Shown one piece after another: positions 29,640 through 41,311 of a stretch of 64,000 nucleotides of DNA. Source of the stretch: Acanthopleura granulata (taxonomy: Eukaryota; Mollusca; Polyplacophora; Chitonida; Chitonidae); contig JABBOT010000010.1 in the NCBI GenBank assembly GCA_016165875.1, positions 12,035,003 through 12,099,002 of the forward strand. The letters run 5' to 3'. The translations under genes were made by a program, and so were the position numbers. The first letter of the stretch is position 1. Each line of letters begins with the position of its first letter. Below the pieces are notes generated by a model. The model made no database searches, had not been told where the DNA came from, and worked only from the letters and a program-made list of their open reading frames with translations.

Positions 29640-32600
29640 TGTGCTGATATACTGCCAGGAAATGAGTAATGTAAGCAAGACCTTACACGTGGGTTTTCGA
29701 TTCCAACGCGTGACAGCTTCCACACTTTTACTGATAAATGATCTTTGTTAGGGAAACTAGAGTAAAAATAGATCGCGGATGACATTACTTAACCCTCACT
29801 TGAGTCTGCATTTTGCCATTACCCACATATAACAAGAATTGTCAGAATTTTAAGCTTCAATTGATTCACCACTGCAATAAGAGTGTACTCAATGTTGTCA
29901 CCATTCATACTACACGCGGACTCATGTTATGAGGCTTTACACCGTTATTGCATGGAGTTCATTCTTCTTATTATGCCACTTTTGTGTAAAGAATTTTTTC
30001 TTACATCTTCTTTGGCAAATCTAGTATGGAATCATTACAAAAGCGTGTAGAAACGATCTCATTGAGATGAAAGTACCTTTCTAAGCGTCTTTCAGCTAAC
30101 AGGGCCCTATTATTAAGAGTGTAAGTTTAGTCTCCATTTTTACATATTGTGACTGAGCACATCAGTTTTACTTGATAGAGATGTCCCATAAATTATTTTT
30201 TTATTAATGAGAGCATCCAGATCACAGATTTACGAGACATTATAATACGAACACTGTCTCGCTTTTGCCATATTTAATTTTAAACCTTTTGCATCACGAG
30301 ATTCTTATATGGCATTCATACCCAGTTCTTTTTTGTTAGGTTTAATTGCCTTTGGCCAATTAATTACCTTATGATATCACAGAGGTCCAATAGTTTCCTT
30401 TATATTACACAGTGTTCCTTTTCGTAATGTAATTTTAGCTTAATTGTGGTATGTGCGCAAATGCTCGGAATGGATGCATATCAGAAATTTGGATTTATAG
30501 TGTATACTTTTCAAAACCACAGTTTGGCCGTTGGCCATTTTAAGAATGCCCCATGACGTCATGTTTTCGGATGAAGAATATAATATAGATATAAATGAAA
30601 TGTGCGCTTTTTTCAGCAGAAAATAATCCGCAAGTTATCACCAAAAGTACAAATTCCGTATTGGCTGAATACGGAAATAGGTCGGAAACAGCCATTATTC
30701 TTGGTAAAATACTCTTCCTGTAAAGGTAATGGTTGCAATTGACTGAGGACACAGCCCCAAGGTTTCAGCGGAATATTTCTTCTTCTCTGCAAATCTTCTG
30801 GTAAACGTTGAATTCATTCTCGTGTTAGTGGAAGATTGTATCCACAATGCGAATAAGTATTACCTGATAATTTATCACTTTTTCCATCTTGTTCCAATCT
30901 CCTATGGAGATAGTATATACGCTTTCCTCAATGGTATGTTTTCTAAATAACTATTCTTTCTCCAGAATAGAATGCGTAACTTTTGGAGGTGTGTATCATT
31001 GGAAGTATGTCTCCGTCACACTCGAAAGATATTCTGAGCCATCTGCTGGAAAAAAATAACAATCATATTGACAATTTCACACTTCTTTCTCTCGAATGAA
31101 AAAAATATCCCGAAACCCACAACCTCCATCTCAGTGACATTCAACACTAAATTCTTGTTTCCACTGATCCATATTACTTTCTGTCACGTGTTACATAGAT
31201 CCATCATATTTGCGTCGCAACATCAACTTTCAATTAGGAATCATTGCAATGTTGGTCACATGAAGATATAACACGTATAGCTTACGCGCGTTGTACAAAG
31301 CTTTGATTTTGCAGTTTGTTTTTTTAAAGACACGTGTACACCCGTATTCCATTCATCATCTGTGTTATGCCTTCAATACGCTTCCTTATCACACACACAC
31401 TCCCATGTTTTTGAAACTAGTACAGGAAATAATTTGATTTAGCATATGCCCCCGTGTTCAAGGATATTAGAACCCATCGTAGTAGGGTAGGGTGCCTTGT
31501 GTAACGCAAAATGTTGATCAAACATGGTCATATATATAGATATATTCTAAAAACTAAATGACTGCTGATTTCAAAGCAGCTTTCATCACTTTACTTTTTA
31601 TCGAATTAAAAAGAAAATTTGAAACAAAAATTCAGCTGTTTTTCAAACTGATATTTTTTCTCCAATTTTCAACTTTTTTACCGGAGTGGACAGTATACTA
31701 CTTAAACTAAGAGACGGTCCGAAAAATTTTTAGTATTAATCTTATATTGCTCTGAGTGATCATTTTGAGTTAAAACTTTCAAACTTTGACATACTTTTCC
31801 TACTATATTTAAAACCAGGAAAGAATTCAAAAACCTGTGCAACGTTCTGTTTTTGCTTGAGTATTTAGCTGCACATCTGCCCAGTTTTTCAGCATTATGT
31901 TTAAAAATAAGCTAGAAATGAAAGTATTTCACCACACAACCGTCCCCAAAATGGAAAGGGAGAAAAAGGCCAAAAACTGCGGTGCAATATGTGTGACAAA
32001 ATTCGTCATTAATTCCTTTGCAAATTAGTTTTCTTCAAGAATTGTCCCGCCTCCAGTTAAAATGTAGACATATCAACCTGCTCATGTTAGATTTTAAAAC
32101 TTGCTATGATCCATGAAAGTGTAAATTGGTGTTTTATCATGACAGTTCTGAGCAAAACCTGTTGGAATGTGTTCGTAACCTCCTATCCCATTGGCACCCC
32201 GGTGGGGAGATTAAGCCTTTTGTTTTAGTTAATGTGTCTGTTTGTTCAGTCTGTACAAGCTGCCGTGCATAGTTTATAGCAGGTGGCAATACACATTTAC
32301 TGGAAGCATGACTGTTGACAGGAGGTAACCGTCCTGAGTAAGTTAATCCCCTAAAAACGGGAAAGTAAGAAAACACATCTGCCTTGATTCACAACATGTT
32401 ATCCTTGTTGCCAAATTTAAGGCACTTACAATTCGAAGCTGGTATTCATCTTTAAATGACAGGCAATATATCAGAATAGAGATCAGGGTTGTGAAATTAA
32501 AAAAAGAAAGCAACTACATTTCATCCCAGAAGGTTCTAGTATCCTTAATGTATTAAGAAGAGGACAAAGGTTACAGTCTGTGAAGCTCTGGAGTGAGCAA

Positions 32601-33715
32601 TAAATTAGCCTACCATGTGTGAACCCGTACACACAAGTCCCATTAAGAAAAACTAGCCTTATAGATGTATTCGCCAGTGAAAGGCGTTTGTTAAATCTCC
32701 ATGAATTATACTAGCTATGTATCTTTGTTTTCTCTAAACCACAAATTTTACTGCTGGTCATTCATTCACGTGAAGGTATCGCGATTAAATAAATTGGTCT
32801 TTACTGAACAAAGTGTAAGTATTGTAATTGTCTGTTGTAGGGAGACGCATGTATTTTCTCAGAAATAAAACGAAAAATTAAAGTGATCTTACTCCCAAGC
32901 TGTTTTGACATCTTTGGGTACAGAGTGCAGGATTGTTTACTTTCATATATATCGCCTGTCTATGTTTTTGGTACATGCATTAATGTTTCAAGTAATATAA
33001 CAAAGCTTTCAAACAGGTAACACTGTACTTACAAAAAGGTGGAGATAAGGATTGAAGTTGTGGCTTTACTTTTACGACTGACTGACTTTTGTACGCCGAT
33101 ATACTTCATACACTGTGTAGCAAATGTAAGTACCGACTATGCCCTCAGGTCATTTAGGTTGATTTAACGGGTAACATATGGATCACCCTATGTTTAGCAC
33201 TTACACCGCCTGCAATCGTGGTTGAGTAAGAGTAGGCATGGCAACACACACCTCTAAATTTTATCTCCCGGCAGTCACATTGTAAAAAGTATTTTCTGCG
33301 CCTCAAGCATAAGAGAAGAACGCCCTGAGTTATTAATTACTTTGAACCTCTGATTTCAAAATATGCTCAATAAATAAGCCTGTTACAAAAATGATGGTTC
33401 CCGATTTTCAAAGTTCTATTCCTTCCATGCGAAAACATATCTCACTGAACACACACCCTTTGCCAAATATGACACCGCGAAACATGGCATGTATGTTGCC
33501 AACAATGGAGAGCATGGGCTGCAATTGCTTGTATTTCTAAAAATGAAAAGAATGTCAGATCGTATGCTTGATAGGGTATTGTTCCGTAGCATTAGAGCGT
33601 TATGAAACGATTGTGATGTAATGGCAAGCTCGTTAATGCAGCGTTTTATTCTATATCGTAAAGCCATCGTAAAGCAGCAAGGCACTCCATCACAAGTCCC
33701 TTAAGCTGCGAAACT
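29640..33715. other. Intergenic, no gene recognised
   Basis: Four kilobases of AT-rich sequence with only short chance frames (60-90 codons). No motif, RNA gene or repeat matching elsewhere in the window was found. Confidence 0.55.
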
Positions 33716-33719
33716 CACG

Positions 33720-33848
33720 CTGTATAATAAATGTCCTAGCAAGATCTGTTCATTCGGTCTTCGTGTTCCGGACCATTTTGTGGAATCTGGCCCTAAGCTA
33801 GAGGAAATATCTCCGGTATTGTGTCCGGAGTCTCCTGCAGATGTGTGA
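33720..33848 (+). mobile_element. LINE ORF2 fragment (+), internal
   Basis: The + strand reads YNKCPSKICSFGLRVPDHFV and then KLEEISPV-CPESPADV, which matches ORF2 of copy B between RT and RNase H (plus coordinates about 10970-11100). Both ends are abrupt. With the 3'-end fragment at 34435-34552 it may be the remains of one + strand copy. Confidence 0.8.
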
Positions 33849-33865
33849 ACGTCGTATGCATGTGC

Positions 33866-33922
33866 TGTTTTTGTTTTTTTTTTGTTATTTGTTTTTTTGT
33901 GTGTGTGTTTTTGGGGTTTTTT
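33866..33922. repeat. T/G-rich low-complexity tract
   Basis: Runs of T with interspersed GTGTGTGTG and GGGG, next to the dispersed repeat. Confidence 0.8.
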
Positions 33923-34250
33923 TTGCTGTTTACATTCCGTGAATGGAAAGGCCATAGACGTTGGGTTCGCGGTTGGGTTTATCGGCATGTGCTGTGAAAG
34001 AACTTTTACTCCAGTGACGGTATGTATAGATTGCTTTGAGAAATGTTTAAGGATGTGCACCAAGAAGGCCAATCTTCTTTTCATTGATCACTCAACAGTG
34101 AACTTTAAATGAAGATATCAAATGTGTTTTCTTCACATGTAGATGCAGTCGTAGTTACGCCACGCCAAATTCCGATGTCAGTTCAGGGGTTTCCCCGTTT
34201 GATGGCGCTTTGAATGTAAACATCGAAAACAGTCCTTGTTTTCAGAGGAT
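33915..34250 (+). repeat. Unclassified dispersed repeat, shorter copy
   Basis: Inverted relative to 15985-16550 and collinear with its reverse complement; about 230 bp of the longer copy is missing in the middle. The open frame at 33882-34112 lies in this repeat and its flanking tract and is not a gene. Confidence 0.7.
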
Positions 34251-34434
34251 GCATAGGCGAACCATGCGATATGGAGAAATATAGGATGCCTCTGTATCAT
34301 GTGGGTCACGGCCATAGGCAGATGATAAGGGTTTTGATAGCTTATTTGTATATAGCATACAAATAATGATTTTTAACAGGCACTTAGTTCTTTTGACGCA
34401 TTTTAAAAATGTTCATTGATTTTGTTTGATTTGG

Positions 34435-34552
34435 AATGTTCTCATTACATCGAAAGCCATTAACGTTTTTCTTGTTTAAACATATTCTCGCCAGGATATG
34501 GCTGAAAGATTGCCGGTGCGGCGTTAAGCCATAGTCATATATCATTCATTCA
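34435..34552 (+). mobile_element. LINE 3'-UTR end fragment (+)
   Basis: Matches the 3' UTR of copy B from AATGTTCTCAT through TTCTCGCCAGGATATGGCTG and GGCGTTAAGCCATA to ATCATTCATTCATTTG. The stem-loop (34490-34524) has a substitution in each basal arm. Confidence 0.85.
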
Positions 34553-34559
34553 TTTGTTC

Positions 34560-36220
34560 GGAAGGAAATACCAGACTGAATTTCAAGCCAAACTTTTACG
34601 TCAGTAAATCAGATAACATAGGTCTGTTGTTTTCACATGTTTCCTGTGAAGAAAGAGAACAAAATATTACACATATTCGACGACAAGATGACATTTAATG
34701 TAATATTCGAGGTCGACAACCTGTAGCATTTTCTCTCCAGTGAAAGGCAGTGACAACAGATTTCTCAATGTTACAAAAAAGCCTATCACTAGAAACATAT
34801 AAAACAATGTTCAACCGTCAATATCACCCAAAGACAAGTACATATACGCAGGAAATCATTCTTGGAAATACAAGACAAGCCTGAAATATTATTAAGTATA
34901 TTATTCATACTTACATATATTGACCACATTTAAAATCAAAAACACGTGGAACGGACTGATGAAATGCGACATGAGGGTTCACAACAATTTGACACAAATA
35001 CTGTTTCTTGGGTAAACATTAATAAAACAGGTCATCCATGCAAAGGTTTAATTCTTGGGCGTTTTTTTGCTACTTTGATTTGTGTAATGCAGGGCTTTTA
35101 CATTAGCAAGACCGATTAGACATTCGTACGTCATCAGTTCCTTTCTAGTATATAGTGATGTAGTATCTAGCCCGTTTGGTACATCTCAGACGACTCAGTG
35201 GTTCCGTTTGCTGTGACACTGCTGCTAGACATCTTGCTCTGTGCCGTTGTTTTCTTTCCACAAGTGAATGTATCTTTTAGGTAAGTTCGAAACTGTCTGT
35301 AAAAAAACAGAAATTAACCCCAATTATTAAGTTGCCTTAACTGCACTAATGAAGATTAGAAGCTTAACTGTGGACTGTCAATATATTTCCACGTCAAAAG
35401 AGTTTAAAGGCCTGCTTCCCAGATAACAGTACCACGTACGTCCAGAACACTAATTCGAAAGAGTGCCATTGTTAACGGAGCCAAATATTGAAACCGATCG
35501 AGAGGCAACATTTACTGACCTGGATGGCACTGGTAGGTGGTCAACCAGTCATTGTCAACCAGTTACTGAGGGAATTTATCTTTGGTTTAATCTGTCGTTC
35601 TAATGCCTCTCTGCTTAAAGGTTCTCATAACATTTTTAAAATCAGTTAAAAGAACTACGCATCGCTTAAAATTCGGAAACCACGATGTTGATATACTATA
35701 TAATCCCAAAAATTGTGTATACTGATTTATTTATTTGCCGTTTTAACCCCCCCCCCCCGGAAAAAAGTATACAGCCCATAGGCACTGAAACGTATTGTAT
35801 GATGAATGTTAAGGTTTCCTGCACGTAGATAATTTTGTTAAATGACCTTTGTTTATGATCGGGACACAAAAGTAAACCTATCATAATTTCAAACTTTATG
35901 GACTGTTTGTTCTGCATGCTGCAGAAGTTTGAGAATCGATTAAGCAAAATGCTGATTAGTGATAAATATGCAAACTAGTCGATTCTTCTCAAGATGGGAA
36001 TTTCACTTGTTCACATTCATGGGAACTAACAGGAAATATATAATCAGTTCATTGATTGAACGTTATGGAAACTTTTTTTCATTAAGGTAACTACAGCTGT
36101 ATATATTGATTCGCGTTTTACGCAGTACTCAAGTATATTTCACTTATACGACCGCGGTCAGCATTATAGTGGGAGGCTCACGACTATCCGCAGGTTACTG
36201 GCAGAAACAGCGGCACAAAA
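34560..36220. other. Intergenic, no gene recognised
   Basis: No gene or matching repeat. It contains a run of about ten C residues near 35749-35758, where assembly errors are possible. Confidence 0.5.
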
Positions 36221-36221
36221 A

Positions 36222-39026
36222 AGAATAAATGAATGATTAGGGCTTAACGCCACATCGCCAACGCTTCAGTCATATCGTGGCGAAAACATGCTTACACCAG
36301 GAAGACGTAAACAGTTTTCAACATGATCTCATCAACATTCAAAATTAAAAGGAAAACAGACGAACATTTTTTAAAGTAGGTTAAAAGCTAAATTTTAGTT
36401 AAAAGTCAAAAACGACAACTGCTTTTTGTTTCATACAATGAAATATATATGAACTATTTTCTATTACGCAGGCCAACAGCCTTCAAAAAATTTATAACAG
36501 CATCGCCGGCGACGCTGTTAAACAACTCAAATATAGCGTGGACTGTGTGGAATCTTTGCCGAATGTAAGCAAAGCCTACACCGTCAACGATTAGATGTTT
36601 GATGTTGTATTGCGCATCACATCCAACACACTCTGGAAACTGCTCCCATCCAGGATAATTGTGTATTAGACGAGAATGCCCAACACGCCATCTTGTTAAA
36701 ACTACTCGGTCTCACACCATGAGTATAAGAATAGTAGCCAATGACAGGGTGAACAGCGTGCAGTTTGTTATTTACCTGCAGATCCCATTCAACCTGCCCT
36801 AAGCGACGGAGATACTGAAGAATATTAGATTTAAAATCAGTATAAGGAATTTTAATCTTAGACATAGGTTTATGTAGTGCAGCTCTCGTCTTCCTGTCAA
36901 CGACTGTGTTTCCACGGATATCAATATGACTTGGTGTTCAACAGAATATAATATCTTTACCTCTACTAACTAATTTTCTATATATGGTTAATATCTCAAG
37001 AGTAAACGTGTTCTTAATTCTATTATTCTCGATTGCCGAAAGGCAGGATAACGAGTCACTGTATATCACAGCTTTCAGAAGAAACATATGATAGGGCATA
37101 CCCCTGGCCCCGGCAGAGAATATTGAAGATGAGGATAAAAGGCAAAGAGAAGTGACTCGCTGTTCTCAGATAGCCCCAGCCGCAACCCTGTCTCTATCTT
37201 TTGACCCGTCATTATATATAAATATATAATCCAAATGATTAGTCTCAATTTCAGCAAAACTTTACTGAATTATCAGAGGGTTCGTATTTGCTTTGTTAAG
37301 ACTTACGTGGATCAAATATCAGTTTAGTTTGCAAAAGAAGCCAGGGAAGGGAGTCCGGAAAGAAACCGGAGCTATGTCCTCAAGCTTGATGCCGGTTTCC
37401 ACAACATGGTTACATAGAAGAACACCGGACGAAGGGATCTCGTTAGAACATTTAGTGTATTTGTCTACATACGATGGATTGAAAACACTGTCGTAGGCAG
37501 GGTTTGTTCGATGTGCTTTACGCCTTGTAGTATATTGAAGACAGAGTTTTATACCCTAAAGAAGCTAAAGAAGGCTCATGAGCGTCTACGTACAAACTCT
37601 CTACTTGTGAAGTTCTAAAAACACCAAGTTGGAGGCCTCAAACCTTGGTGATGGACCGGATCTCACATCTAAAGATAGGATTCCCTTGAGGAGCCGTAAA
37701 TGATGGATCGATAGTCCAATTTAGACCTTACCAGAGAACGATATAAATTAAGTAAAAGTGATCGGACAGCACCCAAAACTGTGCTAGGCACGACCTAAAT
37801 TATATCGACAACCCTTTCACATTTAGCTGTAAGCATTTTATGTGAGGTATAAAAGACAATTTCGGATCAAATATAACCCCTAAAAGTTTATTTTAACTGA
37901 TAATCTTCACTGATTCACCACAAAATTTAAGCTCGGGGTTTAGATGAAGTTTCCCTTTGTTACAGCAATGTATACCGACGGTTTCAGACGCAGAAGATCT
38001 AAAATCATTGGCAACTGCTCACTCTTCGTTCTCATTCAGACAAAACTGCAGTTGCCGCACGATGTTATTCATAATTTTAGCACAACAGCATATAAGAAAA
38101 TCTTCTACATATAAAGAACCCTCTGTGCCAGATGTTAATGTTTTCACCAAGCTATTAATTTTTATGGTTGCTGGTGAAAGAATACTGCCCGGGGACAGAG
38201 TCAGACAGAGTGGACACCACCCGTTCCTTGAACTCACGATCAGAAAAAAATGAGATATAAAAACAGGTAAGTGACCCTTTTAATGGGTCAGAAAGGTCTT
38301 TTAAAATAACATATTTCCATGTGGTACCGAGGTGTAAAAATATCGACGCCACATGTTCATTATTAATAAAACCATCACGAATAAAAATTTCAAATCAAGC
38401 AAGATGATCTAAAGTAGAATGATCTTGACGAAAACAACACTGTATAGTAGATAAAAGCTTATTGGTTTCAAGAAACCAAACAAGCCTATTGTTAATTATC
38501 TGTTGTAAAGTCTTACAGACGCAGCTGGTATGAGTTATTGAACGTTAATTTTTTAGATCAGTATTTCCCGGTTTAGGGATCGATATGATACATGCCTCCC
38601 TATATAACGGTGGAAAATTACCAGTTATCCAAACATCATTCAATAAGTCCAACAGATTCTCTAGTGGCTCAGATAGCAATTAAAATCTCCCATAAATATA
38701 AAAGGAGTTGACAGTTGTTCTCTTTAGTTGTGCAACTCCGAAAATGACAAAGTGGAATGAGGAAAAACATAAAATGAACACAAAGTGATTTTTTCCGATA
38801 AGGAAACACGGAGGGACGCGACCTGAAGCTCCGTATCAAGGGAAACAGGGCTGTACATAATATTATTGTTCCCTAAGATAGGGTAGCCGACATCAGCTCG
38901 CTTTTTCTCGTTAAAATGAATGATGTAAAGAGTATATTTTTAAGAGGTATTTTATCACTGCCAGATGTCTATAGGTGAGTTCCCTGAAGACAAAGGGCAA
39001 CTGGATTTAAAGATTGAACTAGCCAA
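36222..39026 (-). mobile_element. LINE copy C, 3' part (continues at 48010-49864)
   Basis: Starts (on +) with ATAAATGAATGATTAGGGCTTA, the tail and 3' UTR end, with the stem-loop at 36248-36282. It then carries a decayed ORF2 from the C-terminal Cys/His motif through RNase H and RT. Near 38680 it jumps from the RT start to the middle of the endonuclease, a deletion of about 1 kb relative to copy B. It ends at 39026 inside the first 30 codons of ORF2. The missing 5' continuation lies beyond Gypsy-2 at 48010. Confidence 0.88.
36470..39020 (-). pseudogene. LINE copy C ORF2 pseudogene (main part)
   Basis: Decayed ORF2 in many short frames. Recognisable pieces are KIKIPYTDFKSNIL (36617-36865), an RNase H region with lost acidic residues, SLYVEDFLICCCAK (38019-38237), in which the catalytic YVDD reads YVED, and WKYVILKDL (38155-38352). 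The endonuclease is mostly deleted near 38680. No piece is long enough to function. Confidence 0.85.
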
Positions 39027-39755
39027 TGTAAGGGCACCACTATCGGAGAGGAAAATGGTAAACAAAAAGTTAGTTATACTCTCCGACAGAGATAGGTCTT
39101 ACACAAGATTAAACAAAGAAACACGAAGACGCGAGACTTCAATAGTTCAATACATATATTTGAATTAAATAAACAAATAGTTCAACTAACAATTACACAT
39201 GCAACAATAAAGATCATTACAAAAATATATATAGTTTCTTACGGATGTTAGCGTCCCAAATAAGGAAGGGCTATTCCGGCTTCCAGTGGCAAGGCAGTCC
39301 ACGTAAATACTCGGAAATGTACACAAAATTACTTTCAGGGAAAACTGGGATGAAATGCACGTAATCACACAAAGAGACAATGTGCAACAACATAGCAAGT
39401 GGCCAAACACAAGCTCACAAAGGTGCTACGTACGAAACTGCAGTACAGAATGAAAAAATTGTCGAACGATATGGAAACCGATATCTCCAAATCCCACAAA
39501 ATCCTTCTAAATGAACGAGAATAAATATGACTGCTCTTACATCAACTCGAGTAAAGGACTGCAGTCGAGTGAACATAAGTAAAATGACTGTTCACAAGTG
39601 GACATACCAACATGACTGCGAGCTTAACAAATTAGTCGCTCATATTTTCTGGATGGTTTATTAGTAAAGATTTTGACACATTTTATGGGCACATCTTCCA
39701 GAATGTGCGCTCTATGTACAATGACACGAACTCATAAAAACCGACCCCTCGAGAT
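39027..39755 (-). repeat. 3' LTR of Gypsy-2
   Basis: Matches the 5' LTR at 46937-47890 in blocks such as CACTATCGGAGA, CGAAACTGCAGTACAGAATGA, CCAAATCCCACAAAATCCTT and TCTATGTACAAT. It lacks about 190 bp present in the 5' LTR (47206-47396) and the first ~115 bp of the LTR (read on minus). Confidence 0.85.
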
Positions 39756-40340
39756 GATGCTCTACATGATTTAATACTGTGCCAGCCATAGCTACTGACT
39801 GACTTTGCTCACGTGAATGGTACTGCTTGAGCGTATTAATGTGACACAATATTTCAGTCTTCCTACGATTAGGGCTGCTAAAAAGGTAGATAACATCCCT
39901 AACTCTCTTCACCACCTGATATGGTCCACTAAACTGGGCCTTAAGTGGTAACTGAGGTAGAGGCAATAAAGCCAAAACATGGTCTCCAGGAGAAAAACTT
40001 CTTGGCTTAGCCTTCTTGTAATAGTACAGTTTCATTTTAGCCTGGAAGGTCTTTAAATTAGCCTGAGCTATCTCCCATGCTATACATGACCTCTCACGAA
40101 ACTGGGAAACATAATCTAATAAGTTTCGTTCAGTTTCTGGAGCCAAGATACGCTCCTTCATAGAAGAAGCACCATGGCCATACACCATCTCAAATGGACT
40201 AAACCCAGTCGAGACATTAGAAGTACTACTGGTGGCAAACAGTACGAATGGAATCTTGGAAATTCTTTATCCCAATCTTCCGGACATTCCAAACAACACG
40301 CTCGAAGAGCATTCTTCATAGTTTGGGGGTTTCTCTCCAA
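39756..40340 (-). pseudogene. Gypsy-2 pol remnant: integrase C-terminus
   Basis: Minus-strand pieces read LERNPQTMKNALRACCLECP (40158-40340) and then MVYGHGASSMKERILAPETE, YYYKKAKPRSFSPGDHVLAL and FSGPYQVVKRVRDVIYLF (39712-40188). This is the end of a Gypsy integrase: the last part of the catalytic core and the GPY/F-type C-terminal module. A frameshift near 40190 separates the two. The integrase catalytic Asp residues and everything upstream in pol are absent because of the internal deletion near 40340. Confidence 0.82.
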
Positions 40341-41083
40341 AGCAACCTGGGATTGAGTATACGAACAGGAGAGGTAACTCCATTACCAGTGACCAAAGAA
40401 ATCCCGAGTAAATCTCTGTAGTTAACTACTTCCCTAACTCGTGGTATAGCAATAGAACCAACACTACCTATCTCTACTTGTGACCTAACTGGTTTACAAA
40501 CGGAGTTGACAAAAGCTACTGACTTTCGCCCCTCTTTTCTTTTCAATACTGAGCAGATCGATACGAGATGCCCTAGGCTTTTACAGTAATGGCACAACGG
40601 TGGACTAGTATCTTGAGGTTTGGACTGAAAGGTCTTCTTGTCAGAAGAATAACCCATATTTGACTTAGGTTGTTCACCGGGCTGCCTGTCAGTACTCAAA
40701 TTTGAAGTCTTCTTATCAGCATTCCGCTTCTTCTAAAATTTAGGCTGAAGTTTTTGTCCATTAGTCTTATGGTCTAACTCATATTCATCAGGCAAACTGG
40801 CTGGAGTCTTGACGTTCTTGACCTTTTGATTCGTAAATAGGCCTTGATCCCATAAGAATCCTGTTCTTAAATTCCTCCAGAAGAACAACCTCCTTCAAAC
40901 TCTCAAAGGAAAGATCTAAATTCAGAGCCCTGTACCAAGTATCAAACAGCGCTTCCTTACCCCTGGCAAACTCCACATAAGTTTCACCAGACTGTTTCCT
41001 TAACTGTCTGAACTTCTGTCTATAGGCGTCCTGCAAGCTCATAAGCAGACAAGAGCACTGACTTGACTGTATTGTAAGTGAAT
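40341..41083 (-). pseudogene. Gypsy-2 gag, C-terminal part with zinc knuckle
   Basis: On the minus strand, YRQKFRQLRKQSGETYVEFA and the residues that follow (40788-41147 frame) form the helical capsid region of gag. The frame at 40316-40699 contains one zinc knuckle, CHYCKSLGHLVSIC (CX2CX4HX4C). A stop near 40735 separates the two. Just upstream, the reading is interrupted at 41083 by the 3' tail of LINE copy D. The N-terminal part of the same gag lies at 46148-46775. Confidence 0.8.
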
Positions 41084-41311
41084 GAATGATTATGGCTTTA
41101 CGCTTTTCCAGCCATGTCGTGGCGAGAGGATGTTTTAGACCTCTCATCGGTATATGGTTTTCAAGAAGAAAATGTTAACATGAAAAAGACAGACGTGACT
41201 AAAACCAGGTAAAACAGCTAAACCTCGGTTAATACTTGAAAACCACAATAATTTTTAAAATTGTAACATGTATATATAAACTAGAAACATGTATGTATAA
41301 TGTAAAAGGAA

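Noticed and set aside
33882..34112. 76-codon + frame
   Set aside because: It starts in a T/G-rich tract and runs through the dispersed repeat; the equivalent frame is not open in the 16 kb copy as far as I can see.
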